This document shows positions 47,360-56,675 of a DNA stretch of 64,000 nucleotides, piece by piece. A program made the position numbers and the translations under genes. The stretch comes from Planctomycetota bacterium. GTDB taxonomy: Bacteria > Planctomycetota > Planctomycetia > Pirellulales > Pirellulaceae. How positions within the stretch are numbered: position 1 is the stretch's first letter; every line of letters begins with the position of its first letter. Location: NCBI GenBank assembly GCA_026692865.1, contig JAPLNI010000053.1:186001-250000 (forward strand), in the 5' to 3' direction. The notes under the pieces were generated by a model that saw nothing but the letters and a program-made list of their open reading frames with translations, had not been told where the DNA came from and made no database searches.

Positions 47360-47412
47360 GAACGAAAGGACATGCATTGCGTTGATTGTTGAAAAATCCC
47401 GAAGGCTGACTA
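47360..47412. repeat. GAACGAAAGGACATGCATTG repeat, copy adjoining transposase promoter
   Basis: Forty bases identical to 46604-46643, then a similar GAAGGCTGACT. It ends at the -35 box of the transposase gene. Its core GGACATGCAT reappears inverted (ATGCATGTCC) four times downstream of the gene. Confidence 0.8.
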
Positions 47413-47440
47413 TTGACATAGGTGTATACATACGTACACT
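47413..47440 (+). promoter_or_regulatory. Promoter of the REP-type transposase gene
   Basis: A perfect TTGACA (47413-47418) and TACACT (47435-47440) lie 16 bp apart. The spacer and -10 contain an imperfect palindrome GTGTATACATACGTACAC that could be an operator. Confidence 0.55.
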
Positions 47441-47461
47441 TTTTGTCTTGGAGGGTTAGCT

Positions 47462-48499
47462 ATGACGATTTCACGTGCAAAGTTGATTAATCCGGAAGTG
47501 ACTCGCTGGTATCACTGCATATCGAGATGCGTGCGGCGGGCGTATTTGTTTGGCGAGGGGAACGAGGATGCCGCGGGGCTTAATCGGAAAGCTTGGATGG
47601 AGGAACGATTACGCTTTCTCAATAGTCTCTTCGCTGTTTCGGTGGCGGGATTTGCCGTCTTGGATAATCATCTCCATACCCTAGTTCGAATGGATTTGGC
47701 GGATGCCAAGCAATGGTCACCTTGGGAAGTGGTCCGTCGATGGTTGGTCCTCTTTCCACCGCGTGACAGGAAACGATTGCCGATCGAAGTCACTCCCGAG
47801 TTGATTGAATCCAAGATTCAGGACTCTGCCTATGTCGAAGAGATTCGAAATCGGTTGTCTTCTATCAGTTGGTTCATGAAGTGTTTGAAGGAGCCACTGG
47901 CAAGGTTGGCTAATAAAGCCGACGATTGCAAAGGGGCATTCTTCGAGGGACGCTTCAAATCGATCGCCATTCTTGATGAGGAATCGCTGCTAACGGTTTG
48001 CGCCTATATCGATCTCAACCCAGTGGCGGCTGGAATCGCAGAGGTTCCCGAAGAAAGCCAACACACGTCGATCAAAGAGCGAGTGGATCATGTGGCTAGT
48101 CAGGGAAGAATCGATGATCTTCGCGTCGCCAAACGCGGAAGCGTTGCAGCCATCAAGGCGGCCTGTCATTTAGAAGAAGGCTTGTGGTTGATCCCGATTG
48201 AAGACCGTCGAGCGATCGATTCGAAACGAGAAGGCATGCTCAGCGGTTTTACGCTCGGCAACTATCTTATGTTGTTGGAATACACCGGTAGGATCGTTCG
48301 AGCTGGGAAGGTATCTATCTCGCCGGAGATTCTGGACATCTTCGATCGAATCGGGACAACAGCGCAGCGATGGCAGAATCGGGTAAAGAAGATGATCGCT
48401 AATCGCTGGTATGGCTCATTCATTGCCAGCAGTCGCCAACTTCTAATCGAGACGGCCAATAAGCTGGGTCTTCACCACTTAGCAAACGCGGGTAGCTAG
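47462..48499 (+). CDS. REP-associated (Y1/HUH-type) transposase-like protein
   Basis: A 345-aa relative of the TnpA-REP (RAYT) and IS200 transposases. TRWYHCISRCVRRAYLFGEG starts the fold, the metal-binding HxH is DNHLH (His70, His72), and GAFFEGRFKS plus AYIDLNPVAAGI are RAYT family blocks. It is longer than typical RAYTs (~200 aa) through a C-terminal extension (about 200-345). In the helix expected to hold the nucleophile (about 133-153) I see no Tyr; Tyr124 and Tyr182 are the nearest. The ATG has GGAGG at eight bases. Several repeat families flank the gene, but no terminal IS ends were found. Confidence 0.85.
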   Translation: MTISRAKLINPEVTRWYHCISRCVRRAYLFGEGNEDAAGLNRKAWMEERLRFLNSLFAVSVAGFAVLDNHLHTLVRMDLADAKQWSPWEVVRRWLVLFPPRDRKRLPIEVTPELIESKIQDSAYVEEIRNRLSSISWFMKCLKEPLARLANKADDCKGAFFEGRFKSIAILDEESLLTVCAYIDLNPVAAGIAEVPEESQHTSIKERVDHVASQGRIDDLRVAKRGSVAAIKAACHLEEGLWLIPIEDRRAIDSKREGMLSGFTLGNYLMLLEYTGRIVRAGKVSISPEILDIFDRIGTTAQRWQNRVKKMIANRWYGSFIASSRQLLIETANKLGLHHLANAGS

Positions 48500-48688
48500 C
48501 CGTCACCTGCTGTAGAAAGCGAACTTTCTCTCTCGCACTTGCACCTAATCCTCACACGGACAGTGTAAACGAGTGGACAAGATTGGTGGTTCCCCCTCAG
48601 CCCGACATCGCGTCTGCTACCCCAAGCAATGTGAGCTCTTTCGCATTTTCGTCCATATTGCAATACTGGTGCCTTTGCAAAAGCCGTC

Positions 48689-48815
48689 GTCCAAAACAAT
48701 GCATGTCCTTGTGACCTTGTTGTCCAAAACAATGCATGTCCTTGTGACCTTGCTTATGCATGTCCTTGTGACCTGTTCCCATGCATGTCCTTGTGACCTC
48801 TTCTTGTGACCTCTT
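48689..48815. repeat. Tandem array of ATGCATGTCCTTGTGACCT units
   Basis: Four exact copies of the 19-mer ATGCATGTCCTTGTGACCT start at 48699, 48732, 48756 and 48781, with a partial fifth (CTTGTGACCT, 48803). Intervals are 33, 24 and 25 bp. The first two share the extra prefix GTCCAAAACA. ATGCATGTCC is the inverse of GGACATGCAT in the repeats before the transposase gene, which begins the array about 190 bp upstream. Confidence 0.88.
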
Positions 48816-48949
48816 AGGAGCACAAACCGAACCCACGCAAGGCGTTTCAAAAGTCTTTTCCGTGTCTTCCGCGTTCTCCGTGTCCAATACCAATCGCACA
48901 AATGAGAAATCTGCAAACAGGAAAACTCGTAAACCAAATCGATCGGATT

Positions 48950-49225
48950 GGCTTGCTAAATATCTGTTGAACGCAGCCCATGTGACTGACGTCTCAACCA
49001 AACAGTAGGCAACTGATAGCGAGCAAAGTTGTTGCCAACTTTTTGCCCGCGAATCACGCGAATGAGCGCGGATTAATACGGGCAAGAGCTGGTTCGGGAC
49101 TTGTACTCGATCCCCCAATTCATTCACGTAGATCCGCGCTATTCGCGGGCAAACGAAGCAAGTAGCGGATTAGCCAAACTAATAGCGAGCAAAGTTGTCG
49201 CCTACGGATTTTGTGCGTGTCCCCG
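48950..49225. repeat. Long direct repeat, right copy
   Basis: Mate of the block at 46959-47207, with the 140-bp palindromic middle and short ends repeated at both sides (AGCGAGCAAAGTTGT). The copy ends where a transposase relic begins. The region 48500-48950 holds the tandem array and no real gene. Confidence 0.8.
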
Positions 49226-49257
49226 CGTGTTCATCCCCCGCGTGTTCATTCATCCCC

Positions 49258-49665
49258 CTGCTTCGCAGCAACGTATGCGATTGGACGGATGAACAACTTT
49301 GGAAGGCTTATATTCAGCTGACCGAAGCAGAATCAGCCTTTCGAATACATAAAACCGATTTGAGTCTTCGTCCGGTATGGCATCAAAAAGAAGACCGCGT
49401 AAGAGCCCATATCCTGGTCTGCTTCCTGGCGTATGTGCTTTGGAAAACTCTCGGGCAGCTATGCACCAAAGCTGGCTTAGGTGATGAACCGCGTCGAGTC
49501 CTTTCCGAGCTGTCCGATATTCGATTGGTCGACGTCGTCCTTCCAACCGACAGCGGCCAAGAGATCCGCACCAGCTGCGTAACACGCCCAACTGAACATC
49601 AACAGATCTTGCTAGAAAAGCTATCCCTTCGGCTCCCTACAAGACTTAAAACAAGGGAAATGTAG
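49258..49665 (+). pseudogene. C-terminal relic of an IS1634/IS4-type DDE transposase
   Basis: An open frame of about 135 codons without start: [20 protein letters not shown], then [42 protein letters not shown]. This resembles the C-terminal part of IS1634-like transposases, containing the Glu of the DDE triad in the YxxLTEAE(S/A)AFR region. The rest of the gene is missing; the sequence upstream is the long repeat. A dead element. Confidence 0.72.
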
Positions 49666-49933
49666 TGAGAAAAAACCACCGATCTCAACGATTTCCTTGA
49701 TCTCTACCGACTTGTTGGGGAAGTTGGGCTAGCCACGGGTGGCGCACTCGACGAATCTAAGCGAGCGCACTGTTGCAACTTCCTTAAATCCTAAGGTTAG
49801 AACCTCAATGCCGTCCATGTTTTCATTCGGACAATCGGGACACGGATAACGCGGACGACACAGACGTAGCCATCAAGAAATGCCATGTCGTAGCCGCTGT
49901 CGAACTTGAGTTATCGCGAACAGATGGTATTCG

Positions 49934-51397
49934 CTAACGAAAGTAGTTCAATGGAACGGGAGTCTGCTTCCAAGTATCCGTGTCTAGGAGAAAAATCTCC
50001 AACGCAAGCGTTGCGTTACTCGTTCCCTGGTAGTATTCGACGCGAATCGGATGGAGTCCTTTCTCAAGTTTTCTGAGTCCACTTTCAGCCTGTGGCGGGT
50101 GGTTGAAATTGTTGTCAACCACCAACTCATCGTTTACGTATAGACAGCTACCATCATCAGAAGTCAGTTGCAGTCGATACAGGCCAGTCTCCGGCACCTC
50201 GATGAATCCGTTAATCACTAAACCAAAGTTCACACTTCCTGGCTTCGCCATCGATGCAAGATCTAGCACCATTGTTGTGCCCGCTTGCGATACTTCAAAT
50301 CTGCTAAAGTCTGGCAGTTGCGTAAAGCTACCCGAGTAGTACTTGTAATTGAGCCCCGGTTGAAGGTCCTTCATTAATTGCGCAGGGGTTGGTGAGGATA
50401 GTCCTAGAGAAAGCGTTAGTTGTTGACGTACTCCATCTCGTTCGATAAACAACTGTAGACTTTCCGAATTGGGAAGTGCGTCGTTCAAAGCCAGGACCCA
50501 ATCGATGGAATGCTGGACATTCCAAGTGCCAACTGCATGGATAGTATCGCCCGCCTTCACACCTGCAAGCTGCGCAGGTGATTCGGGATCCACGCTTAAA
50601 ACTACTACTGTGGACAGGTTCGAGTCGATTTTTATACCGACTTTTCGTTGATGCCGAATCTCAGGCTCGACAGCTCGACAAGCCAGTTCTCTTACGCGAC
50701 CGATGGGGATGGCATAGTTGACGTTCTGTTCCTGTGCAAAACCACCGCTCACGATACCGATTAATTGGCCCTCCAAGTTCATCAATGGTCCACCGCTGCT
50801 TCCTTTGTTGCTCGCCGCGTCAAATTGAATAAAGGAATCACGCCGATTACTTGTCGTAAATTGAGTCATTGCTAAGGCGTTGCTGGCATTAAGCCAAAAA
50901 GATTTTCGACTAATAATTCCCGACGTAAAGACGATTCCGCGCCCGCCCGGATTGCCGGCTGTGATGACCGTCTCTCCATTCATAAGGTCGTCTTTACGTG
51001 CGATCGGGATGAAGGGCCATTCTCGATCTTCCAGCAATTGAACAATCGCGATGTCTTTTTCGGGAACACATCCGACCAATCGAAATCGAATCGCGTTTCC
51101 TTCGTATACGGCGAATCCTGCATGGTACGGGAGAACGTGATAGTTGGTTAGCACAAAACCACGAGGATGAATTATCGCGCCACTACCTGTCGCGCCTGCC
51201 CCCGTATTAGGGGCCTGCGTGAACAATGAAACAACCGCCGGTTCGGCCTTCTCAATGACATCAACTAGTGGCGTACGCCGTACCGAGGATTCGGCTAACT
51301 GTCCGCTGGCGACGCGACCACCTATCGTTAATGCAATAAGCATATTGAAACCAGTGATTCGCGAATTCCAACAACGATTTATTGAAAGCAACGGCAT
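49934..51397 (-). CDS. Secreted trypsin-like serine protease with PDZ and PA14 domains
   Basis: A 487-aa HtrA-like protein. A weak signal helix (FNMLIALTIGGRVA) leads to a chymotrypsin-fold domain with catalytic His87 (TNYHV), Asp115 (KDIAIV) and Ser201 (GSSGGPL). A PDZ-like domain follows (about 245-335, SPAQLAGVKAGDTIHAVG), then a PA14-like carbohydrate-binding domain (about 350-485, GLYRLQLTSDDGSCLYVNDE). The PA14 fusion is unusual and suggests that the protease is targeted to a glycan-rich surface. Confidence 0.88.
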   Translation of the reverse strand: MPLLSINRCWNSRITGFNMLIALTIGGRVASGQLAESSVRRTPLVDVIEKAEPAVVSLFTQAPNTGAGATGSGAIIHPRGFVLTNYHVLPYHAGFAVYEGNAIRFRLVGCVPEKDIAIVQLLEDREWPFIPIARKDDLMNGETVITAGNPGGRGIVFTSGIISRKSFWLNASNALAMTQFTTSNRRDSFIQFDAASNKGSSGGPLMNLEGQLIGIVSGGFAQEQNVNYAIPIGRVRELACRAVEPEIRHQRKVGIKIDSNLSTVVVLSVDPESPAQLAGVKAGDTIHAVGTWNVQHSIDWVLALNDALPNSESLQLFIERDGVRQQLTLSLGLSSPTPAQLMKDLQPGLNYKYYSGSFTQLPDFSRFEVSQAGTTMVLDLASMAKPGSVNFGLVINGFIEVPETGLYRLQLTSDDGSCLYVNDELVVDNNFNHPPQAESGLRKLEKGLHPIRVEYYQGTSNATLALEIFLLDTDTWKQTPVPLNYFR

Positions 51398-51536
51398 CTT
51401 AGAGTCCAGTTTTTCCGCGAAGTTTTTTAAAGCGACAGCAATGCTGTTAGCAAGATATCAATATTACCGTCTCTGATTAACAAGTGTATTTGTAATGAAT
51501 CGATGTTAGGCTTTTTAGAATGTGCGGAGGCATTCG

Positions 51537-52028
51537 TTAGCCTTGAAGGTACTCCGGCAATCGACGAACGGTTCCCGAACGGTCAATACAAGCGATTTCG
51601 CTTTTTGCGATTACGACCTGCTGCTGGTCGACATCGCGTAAAAGAACATAGCTATGTCGGATACGAGCTCCTCGGGCGTGTTCTACGGTCGTCGTGAGTG
51701 TTAGCTCGTCATCGAATTCAGCAGGAAACAGATACTCGATTTCCATTTTTCGAACCACCAGCATGAGCCCCGAGGCTTCGAGAGATTTATAGGAGAAACC
51801 CATCGATCGCATCATCTCAACTCGACCTCGTTCAAAATAGTTGAGATACTGAGCGTGATGAACGCGGCCTTGACCGTCAGTTTCGTGATAGCGCACGCGA
51901 ATGGATATTTCTTTCGGCGACAACGTTTGTAAAATCCTATCGAGAGAGTACGTCAAGAATTGAATGTCGATTTGGTAATACCTAAATAGACGCAGCATAT
52001 CATATCGAACCGAATGGTTTATACTCAC
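51537..52028 (-). CDS. Acyl-CoA thioesterase, hotdog fold (4HBT/YbgC-like)
   Basis: A 163-aa hotdog thioesterase. RVRYHETDGQGRVHHAQYLN has the YbgC-type catalytic Asp, followed by FERGRVEMMRSMG, which forms the long helix. The likely substrate is a short- to medium-chain or hydroxybenzoyl CoA thioester. The N-terminal 38 residues precede the fold, so the real start may be an internal ATG (residue 11) or TTG; the listed start is a GTG. Divergent from the neighbouring hydrolase by 5 bp. Confidence 0.78.
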   Translation of the reverse strand: MSINHSVRYDMLRLFRYYQIDIQFLTYSLDRILQTLSPKEISIRVRYHETDGQGRVHHAQYLNYFERGRVEMMRSMGFSYKSLEASGLMLVVRKMEIEYLFPAEFDDELTLTTTVEHARGARIRHSYVLLRDVDQQQVVIAKSEIACIDRSGTVRRLPEYLQG

Positions 52029-52033
52029 GGCCT

Positions 52034-53197
52034 ATGAATACTGATCCCGTTAACGAAAACTCATCGCTTGAAAAACCGTTTCCGATAAGTATGCCTCCAG
52101 AAGGTTTGCCAACCCCACGGAAGGCACATTTGCTTGTCAAAGAAACGCCCAAGGCATATGTCTGGTCTGCGTGGATACTAAAATTTTCGGCAACCTGTTA
52201 TCTGGCCGTTTTAATATTGATGATCCTTCTGGAATCGTCGTTAGTGTTTCCAGGTTCGCCGAGTACGGCTGGGGATTGGAGTCATCCTGGAATTGCACTT
52301 GAAGAAGTCGATTTTACTTCGGCGGACGGAACTCAACTTCATGGATTCTTTTTTCAAAACCCGAAATCGGATCAATACTTGCTTTTCTGTCATGGCAATG
52401 GTGAGAATATCGCAACGATCGCGAGCGAAATGGATTTGCTGAGGAAGCAATTGAACGTGTCAGTCTTCGCGTTCGACTATCGCGGTTACGGGAAATCGGA
52501 AGGGAGTCCCTGGGAGGAAGGGGTCTTGGCTGACGGAGAGGCCGCTGCGGTGTGGCTCGCAGATCGGTCGCAACAGCCAATAGAAAACTTGATCATCATG
52601 GGTAGGTCACTTGGTGGAGGCGTTGCTGTGCATCTTGCATCGCTAGTTGATCCGCAAGCACTGATTCTTGATCGTACATTCAGCAGTACCGTCGATGTGG
52701 CTGCCGATCGTTATTGGTGGCTACCGGTGCGATACGTGATGAGGAATCAATTCTGGTCGATAGTGCGAATCAAACGCTATGAGGGACCGCTGTTTCAAAT
52801 GCATGGTGTTAAGGATGAAGTCATACCAATTTGGTCTGGAAAAAAACTTTTCACAGCGTCTCCTTCCGAGGACAAATACTTCATGGAGATAGCTGATCTA
52901 TATCACAATGATCCGTGGCCACAGGCGTTCATTGACCAGGTAGACGGCTTTATCAACGGGGAAGAAGAGCAACCACAGAAGGAGTCGCTCATAAAGGCGA
53001 ACTCGCCGACGCCAGATTTCAATCGCAATGCAAGCGAAGTAATCCCGATAGCACCCGAAACGAGTCCTTTAAACATTGACAAGCAATCGCGATCCTCGGG
53101 TCTTTTAGATTCAACATCGTCAAGCAGTCGCGTATCCAGCAGTCGCATCTCCAAAAGTAGTAATGCCATTTATGATTCGCGGGGGAAAGATGCCTGA
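52034..53197 (+). CDS. Membrane-anchored alpha/beta hydrolase
   Basis: A 387-aa serine hydrolase resembling the ABHD13/17 class. A single membrane helix (about 52-72, ATCYLAVLILMILLESSLVF) is followed by a hydrolase domain: LLFCHGNGENIAT (oxyanion region), FAFDYRGYGKSEG, nucleophile elbow GRSLGG, catalytic Asp in GVKDEVIPIWSG and His in DLYHNDPW. The tail after residue 305 is a low-complexity Ser-rich stretch. The stop overlaps holA. Substrate unknown. Confidence 0.85.
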   Translation: MNTDPVNENSSLEKPFPISMPPEGLPTPRKAHLLVKETPKAYVWSAWILKFSATCYLAVLILMILLESSLVFPGSPSTAGDWSHPGIALEEVDFTSADGTQLHGFFFQNPKSDQYLLFCHGNGENIATIASEMDLLRKQLNVSVFAFDYRGYGKSEGSPWEEGVLADGEAAAVWLADRSQQPIENLIIMGRSLGGGVAVHLASLVDPQALILDRTFSSTVDVAADRYWWLPVRYVMRNQFWSIVRIKRYEGPLFQMHGVKDEVIPIWSGKKLFTASPSEDKYFMEIADLYHNDPWPQAFIDQVDGFINGEEEQPQKESLIKANSPTPDFNRNASEVIPIAPETSPLNIDKQSRSSGLLDSTSSSSRVSSSRISKSSNAIYDSRGKDA

Positions 53198-54257
53198 CTC
53201 GCGACATGTCTTTGAAGTTCTCGATAAGCCGGAAATAATTGCTTCCGTTCCATCAACGGTTGTTGTTTTCGGTGCAGATAGCTTTTTAAAACAGCATGCC
53301 ATAGAAAGCATTCTCGAGCGATCGGGATGCGATCGGTCGTCCGTGAAAAAAATCGAAGGCGAGTTGGCTGCTTGGCGCGACATCCATGATGCACTTGCCA
53401 CTCGTTCTTTGTTTGATGACGATGGCAAACGGGTTTCGGTGGTGAAGGATGCCGATTCGTTTGTGTCGAAGAATCGAACTCCTCTAGAAAAGTGGTCCGA
53501 AAGATCTTCTGAGAAAGGTTCTGAAGATGCGACCTTACTTTTGGAGCTGAACTCGTTTCCTGGTAATACAAAGCTATACAAGTTGGTCCTCAAGCAGGGG
53601 CTGATAGTCGACTGCAATCCGCCGCTGAAGCCTCGCGCGAAAACTAATTTAGACGAAACGGCAATTCAAAAGTGGATCATCAAGTGGGGCAAGGGGCACC
53701 ACGCCGTTCAGCTAACGACTCAACAAGCAAATATTTTAGTAGAACGCGTTGGGGCGGTTTTTGGATTGCTCGATTGCGAACTGGCAAAGCTCGCATTGTT
53801 TGCGGATGCTCAGCAGCATGTTTCGGATGCGCACGTGAAAGAGATGGTTGGCGGTTGGCGAACCAAGACTGCCTGGGAAATTGCTGACAGCATCGCGGAA
53901 GGAAGAATCCATCACGCCATGGAACAAATCGATCGGCTGATGATCAGCGGCCAAAACGCGATTGGTTTAAGTGCTCAACTCTCTTGGTCTTTCCGTCGCT
54001 TTGGGTTAGCCGCCCATGTTGTGGAGCAGCAGGAACGCTATGGCGGTAAGGTCGCGCTGAACCGAGCACTTGAACAGGCCGGATTTCGAGTTTACGAAGT
54101 CGACGATGCCGCGCGGCGGTTGAGGCGGATCGGTCGAGCTCGCGCGAAACTTATTTTACCTTGGCTCAAGGACTTAGATATGAAGCTCAAGGGCTCGCAC
54201 TCTGTTGAAGATCGGTCGCGGTTCGCGTTGGAAGAATTTGTGATGCGGATGGGTTGA
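53190..54257 (+). CDS. holA: DNA polymerase III delta subunit
   Basis: Clamp-loader subunit (355 aa) of the replication machinery. VVFGADSFLKQHAIESIL and LLELNSFPGNTKLYKLV are delta-subunit blocks; the C-terminal collar domain includes AIGLSAQLSWSFRRFGLA. The start is an ATG whose bases overlap the hydrolase stop (ATGCCTGA), preceded by GGGGGAAAG; an in-frame ATG at 53163 is less likely. Coupled translation with the hydrolase is implied. Confidence 0.88.
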   Translation: MPDSRHVFEVLDKPEIIASVPSTVVVFGADSFLKQHAIESILERSGCDRSSVKKIEGELAAWRDIHDALATRSLFDDDGKRVSVVKDADSFVSKNRTPLEKWSERSSEKGSEDATLLLELNSFPGNTKLYKLVLKQGLIVDCNPPLKPRAKTNLDETAIQKWIIKWGKGHHAVQLTTQQANILVERVGAVFGLLDCELAKLALFADAQQHVSDAHVKEMVGGWRTKTAWEIADSIAEGRIHHAMEQIDRLMISGQNAIGLSAQLSWSFRRFGLAAHVVEQQERYGGKVALNRALEQAGFRVYEVDDAARRLRRIGRARAKLILPWLKDLDMKLKGSHSVEDRSRFALEEFVMRMG

Positions 54258-54386
54258 TTTACGTGAATATCGGTTACTTGGCTGCGGTTAACTTGACCGT
54301 CTCGGCTGCTTAATCGACAATCGGATGGGCAAAATTGGTTTGTTTGGCTATTTACAAGGCGTTTTGACGCTGAGGGATCCGTTTTC

Positions 54387-55652
54387 ATGAGTATTGCTCC
54401 ATCACCGATTGAGGGAACTTCGTCGGCAGATCGCCACTTGCCCAACGCATCGACGGCAAGCAAATCCGTTCCTGACCGAGCCGGTCGCTTCGGCGATTTT
54501 GGTGGACGCTATGTTCCAGAAACACTGACTCGAGCTTTGGAAGAACTGACAGTCGAGTACGCGAAAGCTCAAGCCGACCCAGACTTTCATGCCGAACTGG
54601 ATGAACTGCTCCATCGATTCGTAGGCAGACCGAGTCCTCTCTATCATGCGGCCCGATTCAGTAAGCACTTGGGCGGTGGGCAAATCTGGCTGAAGCGTGA
54701 AGACTTAAACCACACCGGTGCCCACAAAATTAATAATACATTAGGGCAGGGGCTGCTCACCCTAAGAATGGGGAAAAAAAGAGTCATTGCCGAAACCGGT
54801 GCAGGGCAGCATGGTGTCGCAAGTGCAACCGCTTGCGCTCACTTCGGATTGCCTTGTGTGGTCTACATGGGTGCCGAAGATGTTCGCAGACAAAAGCCAA
54901 ACGTTTTTAGTATGCGTCTCATGGGTGCAGAGGTTCGACCGGTCGAATCTGGTTCCCGAACGCTTCGTGATGCCGTGAACGAGGCCATGCGTGATTGGAT
55001 GAGTAGCGTTGAGAGCACGCATTACATCATTGGATCAGTGATCGGGCCGCATCCGTTTCCGATGATCGTTCGTGATTTCCAAAGCGTCATTGGAACTGAA
55101 TGCAGGCAGCAGTGCTTGGAATCAATTGGGCGGTTGCCGGATAAAATCGTCGCGTGCGTAGGCGGTGGCAGCAACGCGGCTGGAATGTTTTACCCCTTCG
55201 TCGAAGATACTTCAGTGGAGTTGATCGGAGTCGAGGCGGGTGGGCGAGGAAGCAAGCCTGGAGATCACGCGTCGCCGCTTTCGTATGGCTCACCGGGTGT
55301 TCTACACGGCAGTTACAGCTACGTGATGCAGGACGAGGACGGACAAACTTCTGATGTGCATAGCATGTCGGCCGGGCTGGATTATCCCGGTGTCGGACCA
55401 GAGCACAGTTACTGGAAAGATACGGATCGTGTTCGTTACACCGCTTGTCGTGACGACGAGGCACTTGCGGCATTTGACTTTCTAGCAAAATCCGAAGGAA
55501 TTCTTTCGGCTCTTGAGACCTGTCACGCCGTTGCAAAAGCAGCAGAAATTGCAAAGACCATGAAGCCCGACGAGCACTTAGTGATCTGCTTGAGCGGTCG
55601 CGGCGACAAAGACGCTGGCGAGATCGCTCGCTTGCGAGGACAAGAGTGGTAG
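54387..55652 (+). CDS. trpB: Tryptophan synthase beta subunit
   Basis: Condenses indole with serine to tryptophan (421 aa). PLP-binding Lys114 is in [12 protein letters not shown]; the catalytic Glu lies in [13 protein letters not shown]; the phosphate loop is [12 protein letters not shown]; the C-terminus ends with CLSGRGDKD. The first 30 residues are a variable lead. It is followed 88 bp later by trpA, the usual pairing. Confidence 0.97.
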   Translation: MSIAPSPIEGTSSADRHLPNASTASKSVPDRAGRFGDFGGRYVPETLTRALEELTVEYAKAQADPDFHAELDELLHRFVGRPSPLYHAARFSKHLGGGQIWLKREDLNHTGAHKINNTLGQGLLTLRMGKKRVIAETGAGQHGVASATACAHFGLPCVVYMGAEDVRRQKPNVFSMRLMGAEVRPVESGSRTLRDAVNEAMRDWMSSVESTHYIIGSVIGPHPFPMIVRDFQSVIGTECRQQCLESIGRLPDKIVACVGGGSNAAGMFYPFVEDTSVELIGVEAGGRGSKPGDHASPLSYGSPGVLHGSYSYVMQDEDGQTSDVHSMSAGLDYPGVGPEHSYWKDTDRVRYTACRDDEALAAFDFLAKSEGILSALETCHAVAKAAEIAKTMKPDEHLVICLSGRGDKDAGEIARLRGQEW

Positions 55653-55740
55653 TGTTTTCGAAGTGCGGCTTGCGTGATACGTTATGATCCGCAATCCTTC
55701 CGGGAGCATCCTCCACCCGTTAACACACTAGAAATATTTT

Positions 55741-56544
55741 ATGTCCGCAATTGATGATCTCTTTGTTCGTCTTCGGAGTGAAGGCAAGAAAGCATTTTTA
55801 CCGTTTGTCACGGCCGGTGATCCGGACCTTGCGATGACAACCGAACTGCTGAAGATGCTTGATGCGGCAGGCTGCAGCATGGCCGAAGTCGGAATCCCCT
55901 ACAGCGATCCGATCGCCGACGGGCCCGTGATTCAAGCTTCTTATACAAGAGCTTTAAACAAAAAGATAAAGCTCAAGGAAATCTTCGCTGCTATAGAACC
56001 GGTCGCCAAAACGCTCACAATGCCTTTGGTGACGATGGTCAGCTACGCGGTGATCTATCGTGTTGGGCTAGCCGCGTACGTAGATCAAGCGAAAGCCGCT
56101 GGTTTTGCCGGTGCGATTGTGCCCGATTTGTTAGTCGAGGAAAGTGCTAAGTTGTCGGCGATTTGTAAAGAGAAAGACTTCAGTCTAATTCAGTTGGTAA
56201 CGCCGACAACGCCACCCGAGCGAGCTCTCAAAATTGCAGAATTCTCAAGCGGTTTCCTCTACTTTGTTTCGGTTACCGGAATCACCGGAGCAAGAACGGA
56301 ACTGCCTCCCGAACTAGTCGACCGCGTCAAATGGCTTCGCGAGCGAACCACTCTGCCAATCTGCATCGGATTCGGAGTTAGTCGCCCTGAGCATGTCAAG
56401 CTACTCAGCCCCGTTGCCGACGGCCTCATCGTCGGATCAGCAATCGTAAAACACCTTGAATCGGCAGAGCAGGGCGACCGAGCGAAATCGCTCTTGGACA
56501 TCAAAGCACTCGCCAAAGAACTCATGGACGCGATGAGCAACTGA
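55741..56544 (+). CDS. trpA: Tryptophan synthase alpha subunit
   Basis: Cleaves indole-3-glycerol phosphate for channelling of indole to TrpB (267 aa). Catalytic Glu49 and Asp60 are in AEVGIPYSDPIADGP; the phosphate-binding end carries GFGVSRPEHVK and ADGLIVGSAIVKHL. It completes the trpBA pair; no other trp gene is in the window. Confidence 0.97.
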   Translation: MSAIDDLFVRLRSEGKKAFLPFVTAGDPDLAMTTELLKMLDAAGCSMAEVGIPYSDPIADGPVIQASYTRALNKKIKLKEIFAAIEPVAKTLTMPLVTMVSYAVIYRVGLAAYVDQAKAAGFAGAIVPDLLVEESAKLSAICKEKDFSLIQLVTPTTPPERALKIAEFSSGFLYFVSVTGITGARTELPPELVDRVKWLRERTTLPICIGFGVSRPEHVKLLSPVADGLIVGSAIVKHLESAEQGDRAKSLLDIKALAKELMDAMSN

Positions 56545-56675
56545 CTCGCCACTTCGGAGTTTTGTTGCCCTTTTCAGGGATTGCCGTTCAAGCGGGATTT
56601 TCTGCTATCATGTGTCAGTCACTTCCGTCGTGAAGTTGCTGCGTAGCTGAAGTCTTTCCACCTACCTAAAAACTT

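Noticed and set aside
48689-48815. CRISPR array
   Set aside because: Units of 19 bp at irregular 24-33 bp intervals leave spacers of about 5-14 bp, and no cas gene is present.
48573-49127. Open frames running through the tandem array on both strands
   Set aside because: Their periodic peptides (MHVLVT repeated) come from the DNA repeat itself; no ribosome binding site or family resemblance.
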